64,000 bases of DNA from Actinoplanes ianthinogenes. Its GTDB lineage: Bacteria; Actinomycetota; Actinomycetes; Mycobacteriales; Micromonosporaceae. The first letter of the stretch is position 1; each line of letters starts with the position of its first letter. Made by a program: the position numbers and the translations under genes. The notes below the pieces were generated by a model. It searched no databases. It had not been told where the DNA came from and saw only the letters and a program-made list of their open reading frames with translations. The stretch spans positions 5,376,001-5,440,000 of the forward strand of contig NZ_AP023356.1 in the NCBI RefSeq assembly GCF_018324205.1, written 5' to 3'. Of this stretch, positions 48,697 through 57,499 are shown piece after piece.

Positions 48697-50037
48697 TTGC
48701 TCTCCGCTTTTACGAGTGCGTTGCGGACGCCTGACCTGCGCAAGAAATTGTTGTTCACGGTGGCGATGATTGCCGTCTACCGGCTGGGCGCGACGCTGCC
48801 CAGCCCCGGCGTGTCGTACACCAACGTCAAGGCGTGCCTCAAGCTCACCGAGCAGTCGGGTAACCAGGTTCTGAACCTGCTGAACCTGTTCTCCGGCGGT
48901 GCTCTGCTCCAGCTCTCGGTCTTCGCGCTCGGCATCATGCCGTACATCACCGCGTCGATCATCCTGCAGCTGCTGACCGTGGTCATCCCGCGGCTCGAGC
49001 AGCTCCGCAAGGAGGGTCAGTCCGGTCAGGCGAAGATCACCCAGTACACCCGGTACCTGACGCTGGGCCTCGCGGTCCTCCAGTCGTCGGCGTTCGTCGC
49101 CCTGGCCCGGACCGGCCAGCTGTTCGGCGGTCTCTGCGACCAGGACAACCCGCAGTACCAGATCATCCCGGAGAACACCGGCATTCCGATGTGGCTCACG
49201 CTCACGGTGCTGGTGATGACGATGACCGCCGGCACCGGCGTGGTGATGTGGCTCGGCGAGCTGGTCACCGACCGCGGCGTCGGCAACGGCATGTCCGTCC
49301 TGATCTTCACCTCGATCGCGGCCCGCCTCCCCGGTGAGGGCTGGACCATCAAGCAGTCCGCCGGCACCGCCAAGTTCCTCCTGGTGATCGCGCTGGTCCT
49401 GGTGATCATCGGCCTGGTGGTCTTCATCGAGCAGGCCCAGCGGCGCATCCCGGTGCAGTACGCCAAGCGCATGATCGGCCGGCGGATGTACGGCGGCACC
49501 TCCACCTACATCCCGCTGAAGGTGAACCAGGCGGGTGTCGTCCCGGTCATCTTCGCGTCGTCGCTGCTCTACCTGCCGCAGCTGTACTTGCAGTTCTTCG
49601 ACAAGAACAACCTGAAGCCGTACCAGATCTGGATCCAGAACTGGCTCGCGTCGCCGACCAGCTGGCTGTACATCAGCGTCTACTTCCTGCTGATCATCTT
49701 CTTCACGTACTTCTACGTGTCGATCACGTTCAACCCGACTGAGGTCGCGGAGAACATGAAGAAGTACGGTGGTTTCGTGCCGGGTATCCGCCCGGGCAAG
49801 CCGACCGCCGACTACCTGGACTTCATCCTCAGCCGGATCACCCTGCCGGGCGCGCTCTACCTGGGTCTGATCTCGGTCCTGCCGAACTTCTTCTTCATCT
49901 GGCTGGACCAGAAGCAGTACCAGAACTTCCCGTTCGGTGGCACCGCCGTGCTGATCATGGTCGGCGTGGGCCTGGAGACGGTGAAGCAGATCGAGAGCCA
50001 GCTCATGCAGCGGAACTACGAAGGGTTCCTCCGGTAG
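48697..50037 (+). CDS. secY: Preprotein translocase subunit SecY
   Basis: The product has 446 residues from TTG 48697, chosen because AGGAGG lies six bases upstream and the sequence LLSAFTSALRTPDLRKKLLF is the conserved start. Ten membrane helices are visible, with LFSGGALLQLSVFALGIMPY (helix 2) and the GIRPGKPTADYLDFILSRIT cytoplasmic loop that contacts the ribosome and SecA. SecY is the protein-conducting channel. Confidence 0.96.
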   Translation: MLSAFTSALRTPDLRKKLLFTVAMIAVYRLGATLPSPGVSYTNVKACLKLTEQSGNQVLNLLNLFSGGALLQLSVFALGIMPYITASIILQLLTVVIPRLEQLRKEGQSGQAKITQYTRYLTLGLAVLQSSAFVALARTGQLFGGLCDQDNPQYQIIPENTGIPMWLTLTVLVMTMTAGTGVVMWLGELVTDRGVGNGMSVLIFTSIAARLPGEGWTIKQSAGTAKFLLVIALVLVIIGLVVFIEQAQRRIPVQYAKRMIGRRMYGGTSTYIPLKVNQAGVVPVIFASSLLYLPQLYLQFFDKNNLKPYQIWIQNWLASPTSWLYISVYFLLIIFFTYFYVSITFNPTEVAENMKKYGGFVPGIRPGKPTADYLDFILSRITLPGALYLGLISVLPNFFFIWLDQKQYQNFPFGGTAVLIMVGVGLETVKQIESQLMQRNYEGFLR

Positions 50038-50108
50038 TGGGTACGCGGAGCCGGGGGGCTCTGGCGGCGGTTGGCGTGGCTTCTTGCGGACGAAGCGAGG
50101 CGATGTAG

Positions 50109-50762
50109 GTGCGGCTGGTACTGGTGGGCCCTCCGGGGGCCGGCAAGGGGACCCAGGCTGAGTTCATCGCCGCCCATCTCGCCGTACCGAAGATCTCGAC
50201 CGGGGACATCTTCCGGGCCAACGTGTCGCAGGGGACTCCGCTCGGGGTCGAGGCGAAGCGGTACATGGACGCCGGCCAGCTGGTGCCGGACGAGGTGACC
50301 ATCAACATGGTCCGCGACCGGCTCGCCGAGCCGGACGCCGGCGACGGGTTCCTGCTGGACGGGTTCCCGCGCACGGTGCCGCAGGCCGCCGCGCTGGACA
50401 AGCTGCTGGCCGACCTGGGCACCGCGCTGGACCTGGTGATGGAGCTCGTGGTCGACGACGACGAGGTGATCCGGCGGCTCTCCGGCCGCCGGACCTGCCG
50501 GGGCTGCGGCAAGATCTGGCACGTCGAGTTCGACCCGACCAGCAAGGAGAACATCTGCGACCGCTGTGGGTCGGAGCTGTTCCAGCGGGACGACGACAAA
50601 GCCGAGACCATCGCCAACCGCCTGGTGGAGTACTCGGACAAGACCGCGCCGCTGGTGGACTACTACGGCGCCCAGGGCAAGCTGGTGGGCATCGACGCGA
50701 CCGGCCCGGTCGAGGACGTCACGGTGCGCGCGATCGACGCCCTGCGGTCGTACGGGGGCTGA
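50109..50762 (+). CDS. adk: Adenylate kinase
   Basis: The product has 217 residues from GTG. The P-loop GPPGAGKGT lies at 7-15, the NMP-binding STGDIFRANV at 30-39 and LLDGFPRT at 82-89. The LID domain holds zinc cysteines 130, 133, 150 and 153. The enzyme interconverts ATP, ADP and AMP. It ends one base before the map start codon. Confidence 0.97.
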   Translation: MRLVLVGPPGAGKGTQAEFIAAHLAVPKISTGDIFRANVSQGTPLGVEAKRYMDAGQLVPDEVTINMVRDRLAEPDAGDGFLLDGFPRTVPQAAALDKLLADLGTALDLVMELVVDDDEVIRRLSGRRTCRGCGKIWHVEFDPTSKENICDRCGSELFQRDDDKAETIANRLVEYSDKTAPLVDYYGAQGKLVGIDATGPVEDVTVRAIDALRSYGG

Positions 50763-50763
50763 C

Positions 50764-51597
50764 ATGCGTCGTCAGGAGCTGGACATCCAGCTGAAGACGC
50801 CGGAGCAGATCGTCAAGATGCGGGCGGCCGGCCTGGTCGTCCACGCGGCGCTGGAGGCGATGCGCGACGCGGTCGCTCCCGGCGTCTCGACCGCCGATCT
50901 CGACGCCATCGCGGAGAAGACGATCCGGGACGCCGGGGCCATCCCGTCGTTCAAGGGCTACCACGGCTTCCCGGCCTCGATCTGCGCCTCGGTCAACGAG
51001 CAGGTGGTGCACGGCATCCCGAGCGCCGAGCAGATCCTCGTCGAGGGCGACCTGATCTCGCTGGACTGCGGCGCGATCCTGGACGGCTGGCACGGCGACT
51101 CGGCGATCACGGTCGGCGTCGGCGAGACCGACCCGGCGCTGCTGCGGATGGCCGAGGTCGCCGAGGACTCGATGTGGGCCGGGATCGCCGCGGCCGCCCG
51201 TGGCGCGGCGAACGGCCGTGGCCGGCTCACCGACATCTCGTTCAACATCGAGAAGGTGATCCGCAAGGCCGGGCGGTACGGGATCGTCGACGGCTACGGC
51301 GGGCACGGCATCGGCACCGAGATGCACCAGGAGCCGCACGTGCTCAACCACGGCAAACCGGGCCGCGGCCCGCGCCTGATCCCGGGGATGGCACTGGCCA
51401 TCGAGCCGATGATCACGCTGGGCTCGCCGCGGACCCTGGAGCTGTCCGACGGGTGGACCGTGGTGACCCGGGACGGCTCGCGCGCGGCGCACGTGGAGCA
51501 CACCATGGCGCTGCTGGACGACGGGGTGTGGGTGACCACCGCCCTGGACGGCGGCCGGGCCCGCCTCGGCGATCTCGTGACCGCCAGGCAGCCCTAG
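50764..51597 (+). CDS. map: Methionine aminopeptidase, type I
   Basis: The product has 277 residues from ATG 50764. The metal ligands are seen in ISLDCGAILDGWHGDSAITV (two Asp), GGHGIGTEMHQEPHV (His), LAIEPMITLG (Glu) and AHVEHTMALL (Glu). It removes the initiator Met from nascent proteins and belongs to the secY-adk-map unit. Confidence 0.97.
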   Translation: MRRQELDIQLKTPEQIVKMRAAGLVVHAALEAMRDAVAPGVSTADLDAIAEKTIRDAGAIPSFKGYHGFPASICASVNEQVVHGIPSAEQILVEGDLISLDCGAILDGWHGDSAITVGVGETDPALLRMAEVAEDSMWAGIAAAARGAANGRGRLTDISFNIEKVIRKAGRYGIVDGYGGHGIGTEMHQEPHVLNHGKPGRGPRLIPGMALAIEPMITLGSPRTLELSDGWTVVTRDGSRAAHVEHTMALLDDGVWVTTALDGGRARLGDLVTARQP

Positions 51598-51630
51598 GAG
51601 TACAAGCGTCCGCCTGGCATGCTGTGACGC

Positions 51631-52074
51631 ATGGGACGCGAGGGGATGCGGGCCGGCGACAGTGATCGTCAGCGCGTAGCGGATCAGTTGAAGAGCGCGC
51701 TCGACGAGGGCCGGCTCGATCTGAACGAATATGACGAGAGAGTCCAGCGGGCCTACAGCGCCCGGACGTACGCCGATCTGGACGGTCTCCTGGACGACCT
51801 CCCCGGCACCGTCCCACCGCGGCAGTCCCAGGTGCAGCCGCACCCGGCGGCGCAGCACCCGGCCGCGGCGCCGGTCGGCAAGGACGAGCGCGGCCACGGC
51901 GGCCGGCACACCTTCCAGTCCGCGCTGACCGCCTTCCTGATCTGCACGGTGATCTGGGCGATCACCTCCTTCACCTCCGGGCACGCGTATTACTTCTGGC
52001 CGGCCTGGGTGCTGATCCCGGTGGTCATCACCGGCGTGGGCGCCCTGACGGACCGCGGTCGCCGGGGCCGTTGA
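51631..52074 (+). CDS. DUF1707 (SHOCT-like) membrane protein
   Basis: The product has 147 residues. The domain at 7-58 reads RAGDSDRQRVADQLKSALDE, then GRLDLNEYDERVQRAYSART. A Pro/His/Gln-rich linker (about 60-95) leads to two hydrophobic segments near 97-115 and 120-138. It is a paralogue of the protein at 305-781. Function unknown; it sits between map and infA. Confidence 0.85.
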   Translation: MGREGMRAGDSDRQRVADQLKSALDEGRLDLNEYDERVQRAYSARTYADLDGLLDDLPGTVPPRQSQVQPHPAAQHPAAAPVGKDERGHGGRHTFQSALTAFLICTVIWAITSFTSGHAYYFWPAWVLIPVVITGVGALTDRGRRGR

Positions 52075-52128
52075 GCGCTGACCGGCCCTCGATGCGGCCG
52101 GGAGTTCCGGGGTCGCTGAGGCCGGCGT

Positions 52129-52140
52129 GACACGCCCGAC
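52129..52140 (+). promoter_or_regulatory. Partial copy of the str/S10 leader motif
   Basis: GACACGCCCGAC matches the core of the 19-base motif at 34039 and 38755. Here it lies about 20 bases upstream of the infA promoter rather than inside the leader. Confidence 0.4.
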
Positions 52141-52161
52141 TCCGGGTCAGGGGACCTCGGT

Positions 52162-52190
52162 TTGGCGTCCCCGAAACGTGCGCGTAGACT
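52162..52190 (+). promoter_or_regulatory. Promoter for infA-rpmJ and the alpha operon
   Basis: TTGGCG at 52162-52167 and TAGACT at 52185-52190 are 17 bases apart. The predicted leader is about 135 bases. Confidence 0.6.
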
Positions 52191-52333
52191 GGCTTGCTGG
52201 CGCGCAGCGTCCACTCCTTCATGTCCTCAGCGCTTCGAGGAGCAGGGGGAGCCGCGGCTGGTCCAAGCCCCGAGCGGCTTGGGTACGACGTTGCACAGCC
52301 TGCCCCAGAACCCGATGTCAGGTAGCGGAGGAC

Positions 52334-52555
52334 ATGCCAAAGAAAGACGGAGCCATCGAGATCGAAGGCCGAGTGATCGAGCCCCTGCCGAACGCTATGT
52401 TCCGCGTTGAGCTCGCCAATGGTCACAAGGTCCTGGCACACATCTCCGGGAAGATGCGTCAGCACTACATCCGTATCCTTCCCGAGGACAGGGTCGTCGT
52501 CGAGCTGTCGCCGTACGACCTGACCCGTGGGCGCATCGTCTACCGCTACAAGTAA
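52334..52555 (+). CDS. infA: Translation initiation factor IF-1
   Basis: The product has 73 residues from ATG 52334, with GCGGAGGAC immediately ahead. It starts PKKDGAIEIEGRVIEPLPNA and has the OB fold with GKMRQHYIRILPEDRVVVEL. IF-1 blocks the A site during initiation. It leads the infA-rpmJ-rpsM-rpsK-rpsD-rpoA-rplQ series. Confidence 0.97.
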   Translation: MPKKDGAIEIEGRVIEPLPNAMFRVELANGHKVLAHISGKMRQHYIRILPEDRVVVELSPYDLTRGRIVYRYK

Positions 52556-52604
52556 CCGGGTCACGGGGTTTTCTATCCCGTCTGACTGAGAGTTAAGGCA
52601 AACC

Positions 52605-52721
52605 GTGAAGGTCAAGCCGAGCGTCAAGCGGATCTGCAACAACTGCCGGATCATCCGGCGGCACGGCCGGGTCATGGTGATTTGCAGCACCGACCCGCGC
52701 CACAAGCAGCGCCAGGGCTGA
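52605..52721 (+). CDS. rpmJ: 50S ribosomal protein L36
   Basis: The product has 38 residues from GTG: VKVKPSVKRICNNCRIIRRH, then GRVMVICSTDPRHKQRQG. Zinc ligands are Cys11, Cys14, Cys27 and His33. It is one residue longer than the common 37 because of an extra Thr in CSTDPRH, which spaces the His one further from Cys27. Confidence 0.95.
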   Translation: MKVKPSVKRICNNCRIIRRHGRVMVICSTDPRHKQRQG

Positions 52722-52876
52722 TCAACCCGCGCAGGATCCGCACCACTGAACAAGCTCGTCCCGGCCGTCTCTCCTAGAGAGTGGCCACACCCCCGGTCGG
52801 AGGCCGGGGCCCGCCCGGGCAGGCGGGGTGGGACGGGTACAGACCTCCGCGACAACAACGAGGAGTACGCCCAGAA

Positions 52877-53257
52877 ATGGCACGTCTCGTCGGCGTCGAT
52901 CTTCCCCGCGAAAAGCGGATGGAGATCGCGCTCACCTACATCTTCGGGATCGGGCGCACCCGGTCCGTCGAAGCACTGAACGCTACGGCGATCGACCTGA
53001 ACAAGCGCGCCAAGGACCTCACTGAGGAGGAGCTGCTCAAGCTCCGCGAATACATTGAGGCCAACTTCAAGGTTGAGGGCGACCTGCGCCGCGAGGTCGC
53101 CGCGGACATCCGCCGCAAGGTTGAGATCGGCTGCTACGCCGGCATCCGCCACCGCAAGGGTCTGCCCGTTCGGGGTCAGCGGACCCGGACCAACGCTCGT
53201 ACCCGTAAGGGCCCGAAGCGCACGGTCGCCGGTAAGAAGAAGCCCGGTCGGAAGTAA
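52877..53257 (+). CDS. rpsM: 30S ribosomal protein S13
   Basis: The product has 126 residues from ATG 52877. It starts ARLVGVDLPREKRMEIALTY and has RHRKGLPVRGQRTRTNARTR and the basic tail. S13 contacts the P-site tRNA. A GC-rich spacer of 155 bases with potential hairpins separates it from rpmJ. Confidence 0.97.
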   Translation: MARLVGVDLPREKRMEIALTYIFGIGRTRSVEALNATAIDLNKRAKDLTEEELLKLREYIEANFKVEGDLRREVAADIRRKVEIGCYAGIRHRKGLPVRGQRTRTNARTRKGPKRTVAGKKKPGRK

Positions 53258-53274
53258 TAGGAGCGCACTGACTT

Positions 53275-53682
53275 ATGCCACCGAAGGCACGCGCAGGGGC
53301 CGCAGTCAAGAAGGTCCGGCGCAAGGAACGCAAGAACGTCGCCCACGGGCAGGCGCACATCAAGAGCACCTTCAACAACACCATCGTGTCGATCACCGAC
53401 CCGACCGGTGCGGTCATCTCCTGGGCCTCTTCCGGCCAGGTGGGCTTCAAGGGCTCCCGCAAGTCGACTCCGTTCGCCGCGCAGCTGGCCGCCGAGGCCG
53501 CCGCTCGCCGGGCCATGGAGCACGGCATGCGCAAGGTCGACGTTTTCGTCAAGGGCCCCGGCTCCGGCCGGGAGACCGCCATCCGTTCGCTGCAGGCCGC
53601 TGGTCTCGAGGTCGGTCAGATCTCCGACGTGACCCCGCAGCCGCACAACGGGTGCCGTCCGCCGAAGCGTCGTCGGGTCTAA
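53275..53682 (+). CDS. rpsK: 30S ribosomal protein S11
   Basis: The product has 135 residues: a basic N-terminus (KKVRRKERKNVAHGQAHIKS), then TFNNTIVSITDPTGAVISWA and the C-terminal signature DVTPQPHNGCRPPKRRRV. S11 forms the platform next to the E site. Confidence 0.97.
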   Translation: MPPKARAGAAVKKVRRKERKNVAHGQAHIKSTFNNTIVSITDPTGAVISWASSGQVGFKGSRKSTPFAAQLAAEAAARRAMEHGMRKVDVFVKGPGSGRETAIRSLQAAGLEVGQISDVTPQPHNGCRPPKRRRV

Positions 53683-53698
53683 GGGAGATCTGGAAACA

Positions 53699-54325
53699 AT
53701 GGCTCGTTACGTAGGTGCGGACTGCAAGCGCTGCCGCCGCGAGAAGATGAAGCTGTTCCTCAAGGGCAGCAAGTGCGACGGGCCGAAGTGCCCGTTCGAG
53801 TCGCGTCCCTTCCCGCCCGGCCAGCACGGCCGCGGCCGGACCAAGGAGACCGAGTACCTGCTCCAGCACCGCGAGAAGCAGAAGGCCCGCCGCGTGTACG
53901 GCGTGCTCGAGAAGCAGTTCCGCGGGTACTACGAGGAGGCTGTCACCAAGCCCGGCAAGACCGGTGAGGTGCTGCTGCAGATCCTCGAGTCGCGTCTGGA
54001 CAACGTCGTCTACCGGGCCGGCTACGCCGCGTCCCGCGACGCCGCCCGCCAGCTGGTCAAGCACGGCCACTTCCTGGTGAACGGCGTCAAGGTCGACATC
54101 CCGTCGTACCGGGTGAAGGAGCACGACATCGTCACGCTCCGGGAGAAGTCGAAGGAGATGACCCCCTTCGTCGTCGCCCAGGCGCAGGCCGGTTCCCGGC
54201 CGGTGCCGGCGTGGCTCGAGCCCATCCCGAGCGAGATGAAGATCCTGATCCACTCGCTCCCGGCCCGCGCTGTCATCGACACGCAGGTTCAGGAGCAGCT
54301 GATCGTGGAGCTCTACTCCAAGTAA
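53699..54325 (+). CDS. rpsD: 30S ribosomal protein S4, zinc type
   Basis: The product has 208 residues. Cys9, Cys12, Cys26 and Cys31 form a zinc site (CKRC...CDGPKC). The S4 RNA-binding domain includes LESRLDNVVYRAGYAASRDA and KHGHFLVNGVKVDIPSYRVK. S4 starts small-subunit assembly and represses the alpha operon in E. coli. Confidence 0.97.
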   Translation: MARYVGADCKRCRREKMKLFLKGSKCDGPKCPFESRPFPPGQHGRGRTKETEYLLQHREKQKARRVYGVLEKQFRGYYEEAVTKPGKTGEVLLQILESRLDNVVYRAGYAASRDAARQLVKHGHFLVNGVKVDIPSYRVKEHDIVTLREKSKEMTPFVVAQAQAGSRPVPAWLEPIPSEMKILIHSLPARAVIDTQVQEQLIVELYSK

Positions 54326-54331
54326 CAAGTT

Positions 54332-54357
54332 GCCCGGCGTCTGCGAAGGCGCCGGGC
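54332..54357 (+). terminator. Hairpin between rpsD and rpoA
   Basis: Eight-bp arms GCCCGGCG/CGCCGGGC (54332-54339 with 54350-54357) follow the rpsD stop by six bases. There is no long T run; it may cause partial termination within the operon. Confidence 0.5.
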
Positions 54358-54407
54358 ATTCCCGACGGCCATCAAATAGCGGTTGGCCTGACAGAAAGAA
54401 GAACAGC

Positions 54408-55430
54408 GTGCTCATCAGCCAGCGGCCGACCCTCTCGGAGGAGTCGCTCAGCGAGACCCGCTCCCGGTTCACCATCGAGCCTCTGGAGCCGGGCTTCGGC
54501 TACACCCTCGGTAACTCGCTGCGGCGGACCCTGCTGTCGTCCATCCCGGGCGCGGCGGTCACCAGCATCAAGATCGACGGCGTGCTGCACGAGTTCACCA
54601 CGATCCCCGGTGTCAAGGAGGACGTGGTCGAGCTGGTCATGAACGTCAAGGAACTGACCGTCAGCTCCGAGCACGACGAGCCGGTCAGCATGTACCTGCG
54701 CAAGCAGGGCCCGGGCGACGTGACCGCCGGGGACATCCAGCCGCCGGCCGGTGTCTCCGTGCACAACCCCGATCTGAAGCTGGCGACGCTGAACAGCAAG
54801 GGCCGGCTCGACATGGAGCTGACCGTGGAGCGTGGCCGTGGCTACGTCACCGCGGCGCAGAACAAGAGCGCGGGCGCGGAGATCGGCCGGATCCCGGTCG
54901 ACTCGATCTACTCGCCGGTGCTCAAGGTCACCTACCGTGTCGAGGCGACCCGTGTCGAGCAGCGCACCGACTTCGACCGTCTGATCATCGACGTCGAGTC
55001 GAAGGCGTCCATCTCGCCGCGGACCGCCCTGGCGTCGGCCGGTTCCACCCTGGTCGAGCTCTTCGGCCTGTGCCGGGAGCTGGACGAGACCGCCGAGGGC
55101 ATCGACATCGGCCCGTCGCCGCAGGACGCGCAGCTCGCTGCCGACCTGGCTCTCCCGATCGAGGAGCTGGACCTCACCGTCCGGTCGTACAACTGCCTCA
55201 AGCGGGAGGGCATCAACAGCGTCGGTGAGCTGATCGGGCGTACCGAGGCGGACCTCCTGGACATCCGGAACTTCGGCCAGAAGTCCATCGACGAGGTCAA
55301 GATGAAGCTCGCCGGAATGGGCCTGGGCCTCAAGGACAGCGCGCCGTCCTTCGACCCGGCGCACGTCGTGGACTCGTTCGGCGACGTGGACTACGACACC
55401 GACGACTACCGCGAGACCGAGCAGCTCTAA
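54408..55430 (+). CDS. rpoA: DNA-directed RNA polymerase subunit alpha
   Basis: The product has 340 residues from GTG 54408. The N-terminal assembly domain has FTIEPLEPGFGYTLGNSLRR. The C-terminal domain (about 250-320) has LDLTVRSYNCLKREGINSVG and NFGQKSIDEVKMKLAGMGLG, which bind UP elements and activators. The acidic tail is usual for actinobacteria. Confidence 0.98.
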   Translation: MLISQRPTLSEESLSETRSRFTIEPLEPGFGYTLGNSLRRTLLSSIPGAAVTSIKIDGVLHEFTTIPGVKEDVVELVMNVKELTVSSEHDEPVSMYLRKQGPGDVTAGDIQPPAGVSVHNPDLKLATLNSKGRLDMELTVERGRGYVTAAQNKSAGAEIGRIPVDSIYSPVLKVTYRVEATRVEQRTDFDRLIIDVESKASISPRTALASAGSTLVELFGLCRELDETAEGIDIGPSPQDAQLAADLALPIEELDLTVRSYNCLKREGINSVGELIGRTEADLLDIRNFGQKSIDEVKMKLAGMGLGLKDSAPSFDPAHVVDSFGDVDYDTDDYRETEQL

Positions 55431-55469
55431 GCTCTCCGGCCTGCGCCACTTCTTCAAGGAGCATCTGAA

Positions 55470-56042
55470 ATGCCCACGCCCACCAAGGGTGCCCGCCTCG
55501 GCGGCAGCCCGGCACACGAGAAGCTCATCATGGCCAACCTGGCCACCGAGCTCTTCCGGCACGGGAAGATCAAGACCACCGAGACCAAGGCGAAGCGGCT
55601 GCGCCCGCTGGCTGAGCAGCTCATCACGAAGGCCAAGCGGGGCGACCTGCACGCCCGTCGCCGGGTGCTGACCGTCGTGAAGGACAAGGACGTCGTGTAC
55701 GCCCTGTTCGAGCAGATCGCTCCGCGGTACACCGGCCGTCCCGGTGGCTACACCCGGATCACCAAGACCGGTCCCCGCAAGGGTGACGCCGCTCCGATGG
55801 CGATCATCGAACTGGTCGAGGAGGCTCCGGTCGCGGCCACCACCGCGCCCAGCCCGGCCGCCAAGTCCGCCGCTCGCAAGGCCGCGCAGCAGGACAAGGT
55901 CGAGGCCCTGGCCCCGGAGGAGACCGCGCCCGCCGCGGTCGCCGACGACCAGGACGCCGAGGCTCCGGTCAGCGCGTCCGGTGACAAGGACGCCGAGGGC
56001 CCGGGCACCAAGGCCGAAGGCGAAGACACCGACAAGGCCTGA
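55470..56042 (+). CDS. rplQ: 50S ribosomal protein L17
   Basis: The product has 190 residues. The L17 core is the first 115 residues (GARLGGSPAHEKLIMANLAT, then RTGGYTRI-type end as GRPGGYTRITKTGPRKGDAA). The remaining 75 residues are an Ala/Glu/Asp-rich low-complexity extension, common in high-GC actinobacteria. A terminator follows. Confidence 0.97.
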   Translation: MPTPTKGARLGGSPAHEKLIMANLATELFRHGKIKTTETKAKRLRPLAEQLITKAKRGDLHARRRVLTVVKDKDVVYALFEQIAPRYTGRPGGYTRITKTGPRKGDAAPMAIIELVEEAPVAATTAPSPAAKSAARKAAQQDKVEALAPEETAPAAVADDQDAEAPVSASGDKDAEGPGTKAEGEDTDKA

Positions 56043-56055
56043 TTCACCTCAGGCG

Positions 56056-56091
56056 AGGCCCGGCACCCCCTGGCGGGGAGCCGGGCCTTTC
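56056..56091 (+). terminator. Terminator after rplQ
   Basis: A long stem with one mismatch (outer arms 56056-56064 and 56080-56088) is followed by TTTCGCTTGG. It ends the alpha operon. Confidence 0.75.
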
Positions 56092-56135
56092 GCTTGGATC
56101 AAACCCGATTTTCGGTACGCGAGGAGCCGCCCCCG

Positions 56136-56960
56136 ATGACGGAAACGACCCGCCTGCGCCTCGACGTCTCGTACGACGGCGCGGACTTCTCCGGCTGGGC
56201 GGTGCAGCCCGGACGTCGTACCGTAGCCGGGGTTTTGATCGAAGCTCTGCGGCGGATCCTGGGTGCCTCGGGCGCGGAGTGGCCGCTGGGCCTGACCGTG
56301 GCCGGCCGGACGGACGCCGGGGTGCACGCCACCGGCCAGGTGTGTCACATCGACCTGCCCGCCGAGCGGTACGAGGAACTGGCCGGCTCGCTGCTGCGCC
56401 GGCTGAGCGCGCTGATGCCGCCGGATGCCCGGGTCAAGGGCGTGCTGCCGGTGCCGGACACGTTCGACGCACGGTTCTCCGCGACGTTCCGGCGATATGA
56501 GTACCGGGTCTGCGACGACGGCTGGGGGCCGGAGCCGCTGCGCCGCTACGACACCCTCGGCTGGCTGCGTCCGCTCGACCTGGACCGGTTGAACGCCGCC
56601 GCGGCCGGGCTGCTCGGCGAGCACGACTTCGCCGCGTTCTGCAAGCGCAAGGAGCACGCCACCACGATCCGCGCGATCAACCGGCTGGACTGGCGCCGGG
56701 AGGCGGACCGCACGCTGGTCGCCACCGTGCAGGCCGACGCGTTCTGCCAGGCCATGGTCCGCAGCCTGGTCGGCGCGATGCTCGCGGTCGGCGAGGGCCG
56801 CCGCGAACCGGACTGGCCGGCCAAGCTGCTCACGCTGCGGGAGCGGTCCAGCGAGGTGACGGTGGCACCGGCGCACGGGCTGACCCTGGTCGCCGTGGGG
56901 TATCCGGCCGAGACGGAGTATGCGGCCCGCGCCGACGCTACGCGGCGCCTGCGCGCCTGA
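56136..56960 (+). CDS. truA: tRNA pseudouridine(38-40) synthase
   Basis: The product has 274 residues from ATG 56136, with GAGGAG nine bases upstream. The catalytic motif AGRTDAGVHA gives Asp60; RLDVSYDGADFSGW and FCQAMVRSLVGAMLAVGEGR are TruA signatures. It isomerises uridines in the anticodon arm of many tRNAs. Its position after rplQ is conserved. Confidence 0.97.
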   Translation: MTETTRLRLDVSYDGADFSGWAVQPGRRTVAGVLIEALRRILGASGAEWPLGLTVAGRTDAGVHATGQVCHIDLPAERYEELAGSLLRRLSALMPPDARVKGVLPVPDTFDARFSATFRRYEYRVCDDGWGPEPLRRYDTLGWLRPLDLDRLNAAAAGLLGEHDFAAFCKRKEHATTIRAINRLDWRREADRTLVATVQADAFCQAMVRSLVGAMLAVGEGRREPDWPAKLLTLRERSSEVTVAPAHGLTLVAVGYPAETEYAARADATRRLRA

Positions 56961-57054
56961 CCTCCCCCTCAGCGAGCCCGTCGCGTTCCCTGACGCGGTC
57001 ACGCCGCCAGGAAACCGCCCGGTATCCCGCCCGGCCGACCGATGCCCTGTTCAG

Positions 57055-57418
57055 CTGGCACGTATGGCCCCATCTGGGCCGGGGCAAGGGCCATGGACGC
57101 CAGCTCGATGCCTTCGGCTGGCACGTATGGCCCTATCCGGGCCGGGGCAAGGGCCATGGACGCCAGCTGGATGCCTTCGGCTGGCGCGTATGGCCCTATC
57201 CGGGCCGGGGCGAGGGCCATGGACGCCAGCTGGATGCCTTCGGCTGGCGCGTATGGCCCCATTCGGGCCGGGGCGAGGGCCATGGACGCCAGCTGGATGC
57301 CTTCGGCTGGCGCGTATGGCCCCATTCGGGCCGGGGCAAGGGCCATGGACGCCAGCTCGATGCCTCGGGCTGGCGCGTATGCCCTATCCGGGCCGGGGCG
57401 AGGGCCATGGACGCCAGC
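57055..57418. repeat. Six-copy 63-bp tandem repeat
   Basis: CGTATGG anchors recur at 57061, 57124, 57187, 57250, 57313 and 57376, exactly 63 bases apart. The last copy lacks one G. Copies differ at six or so positions. Because 63 is a multiple of three, several frames on both strands stay open with 21-residue repeats, for example AGAYGPIRAGARAMDASWMP on the plus strand. The deletion in the last copy breaks the frame, so coding is doubtful. The array lies between the truA stop and the convergent membrane protein gene and fills most of a 539-base gap; I see nothing else in that gap. Confidence 0.92.
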
Positions 57419-57499
57419 CCGGTCTCGGCAAGCCAGGACACCGGGCGAGCCAGGACACCGGGTAAGGCAGGCGACGGGCGTGCGGCCGGGTATCGACGG

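Noticed and set aside
57055..57418. A CRISPR array
   Set aside because: The repeated unit is 63 bp with no unique spacers; copies are contiguous and nearly identical throughout.
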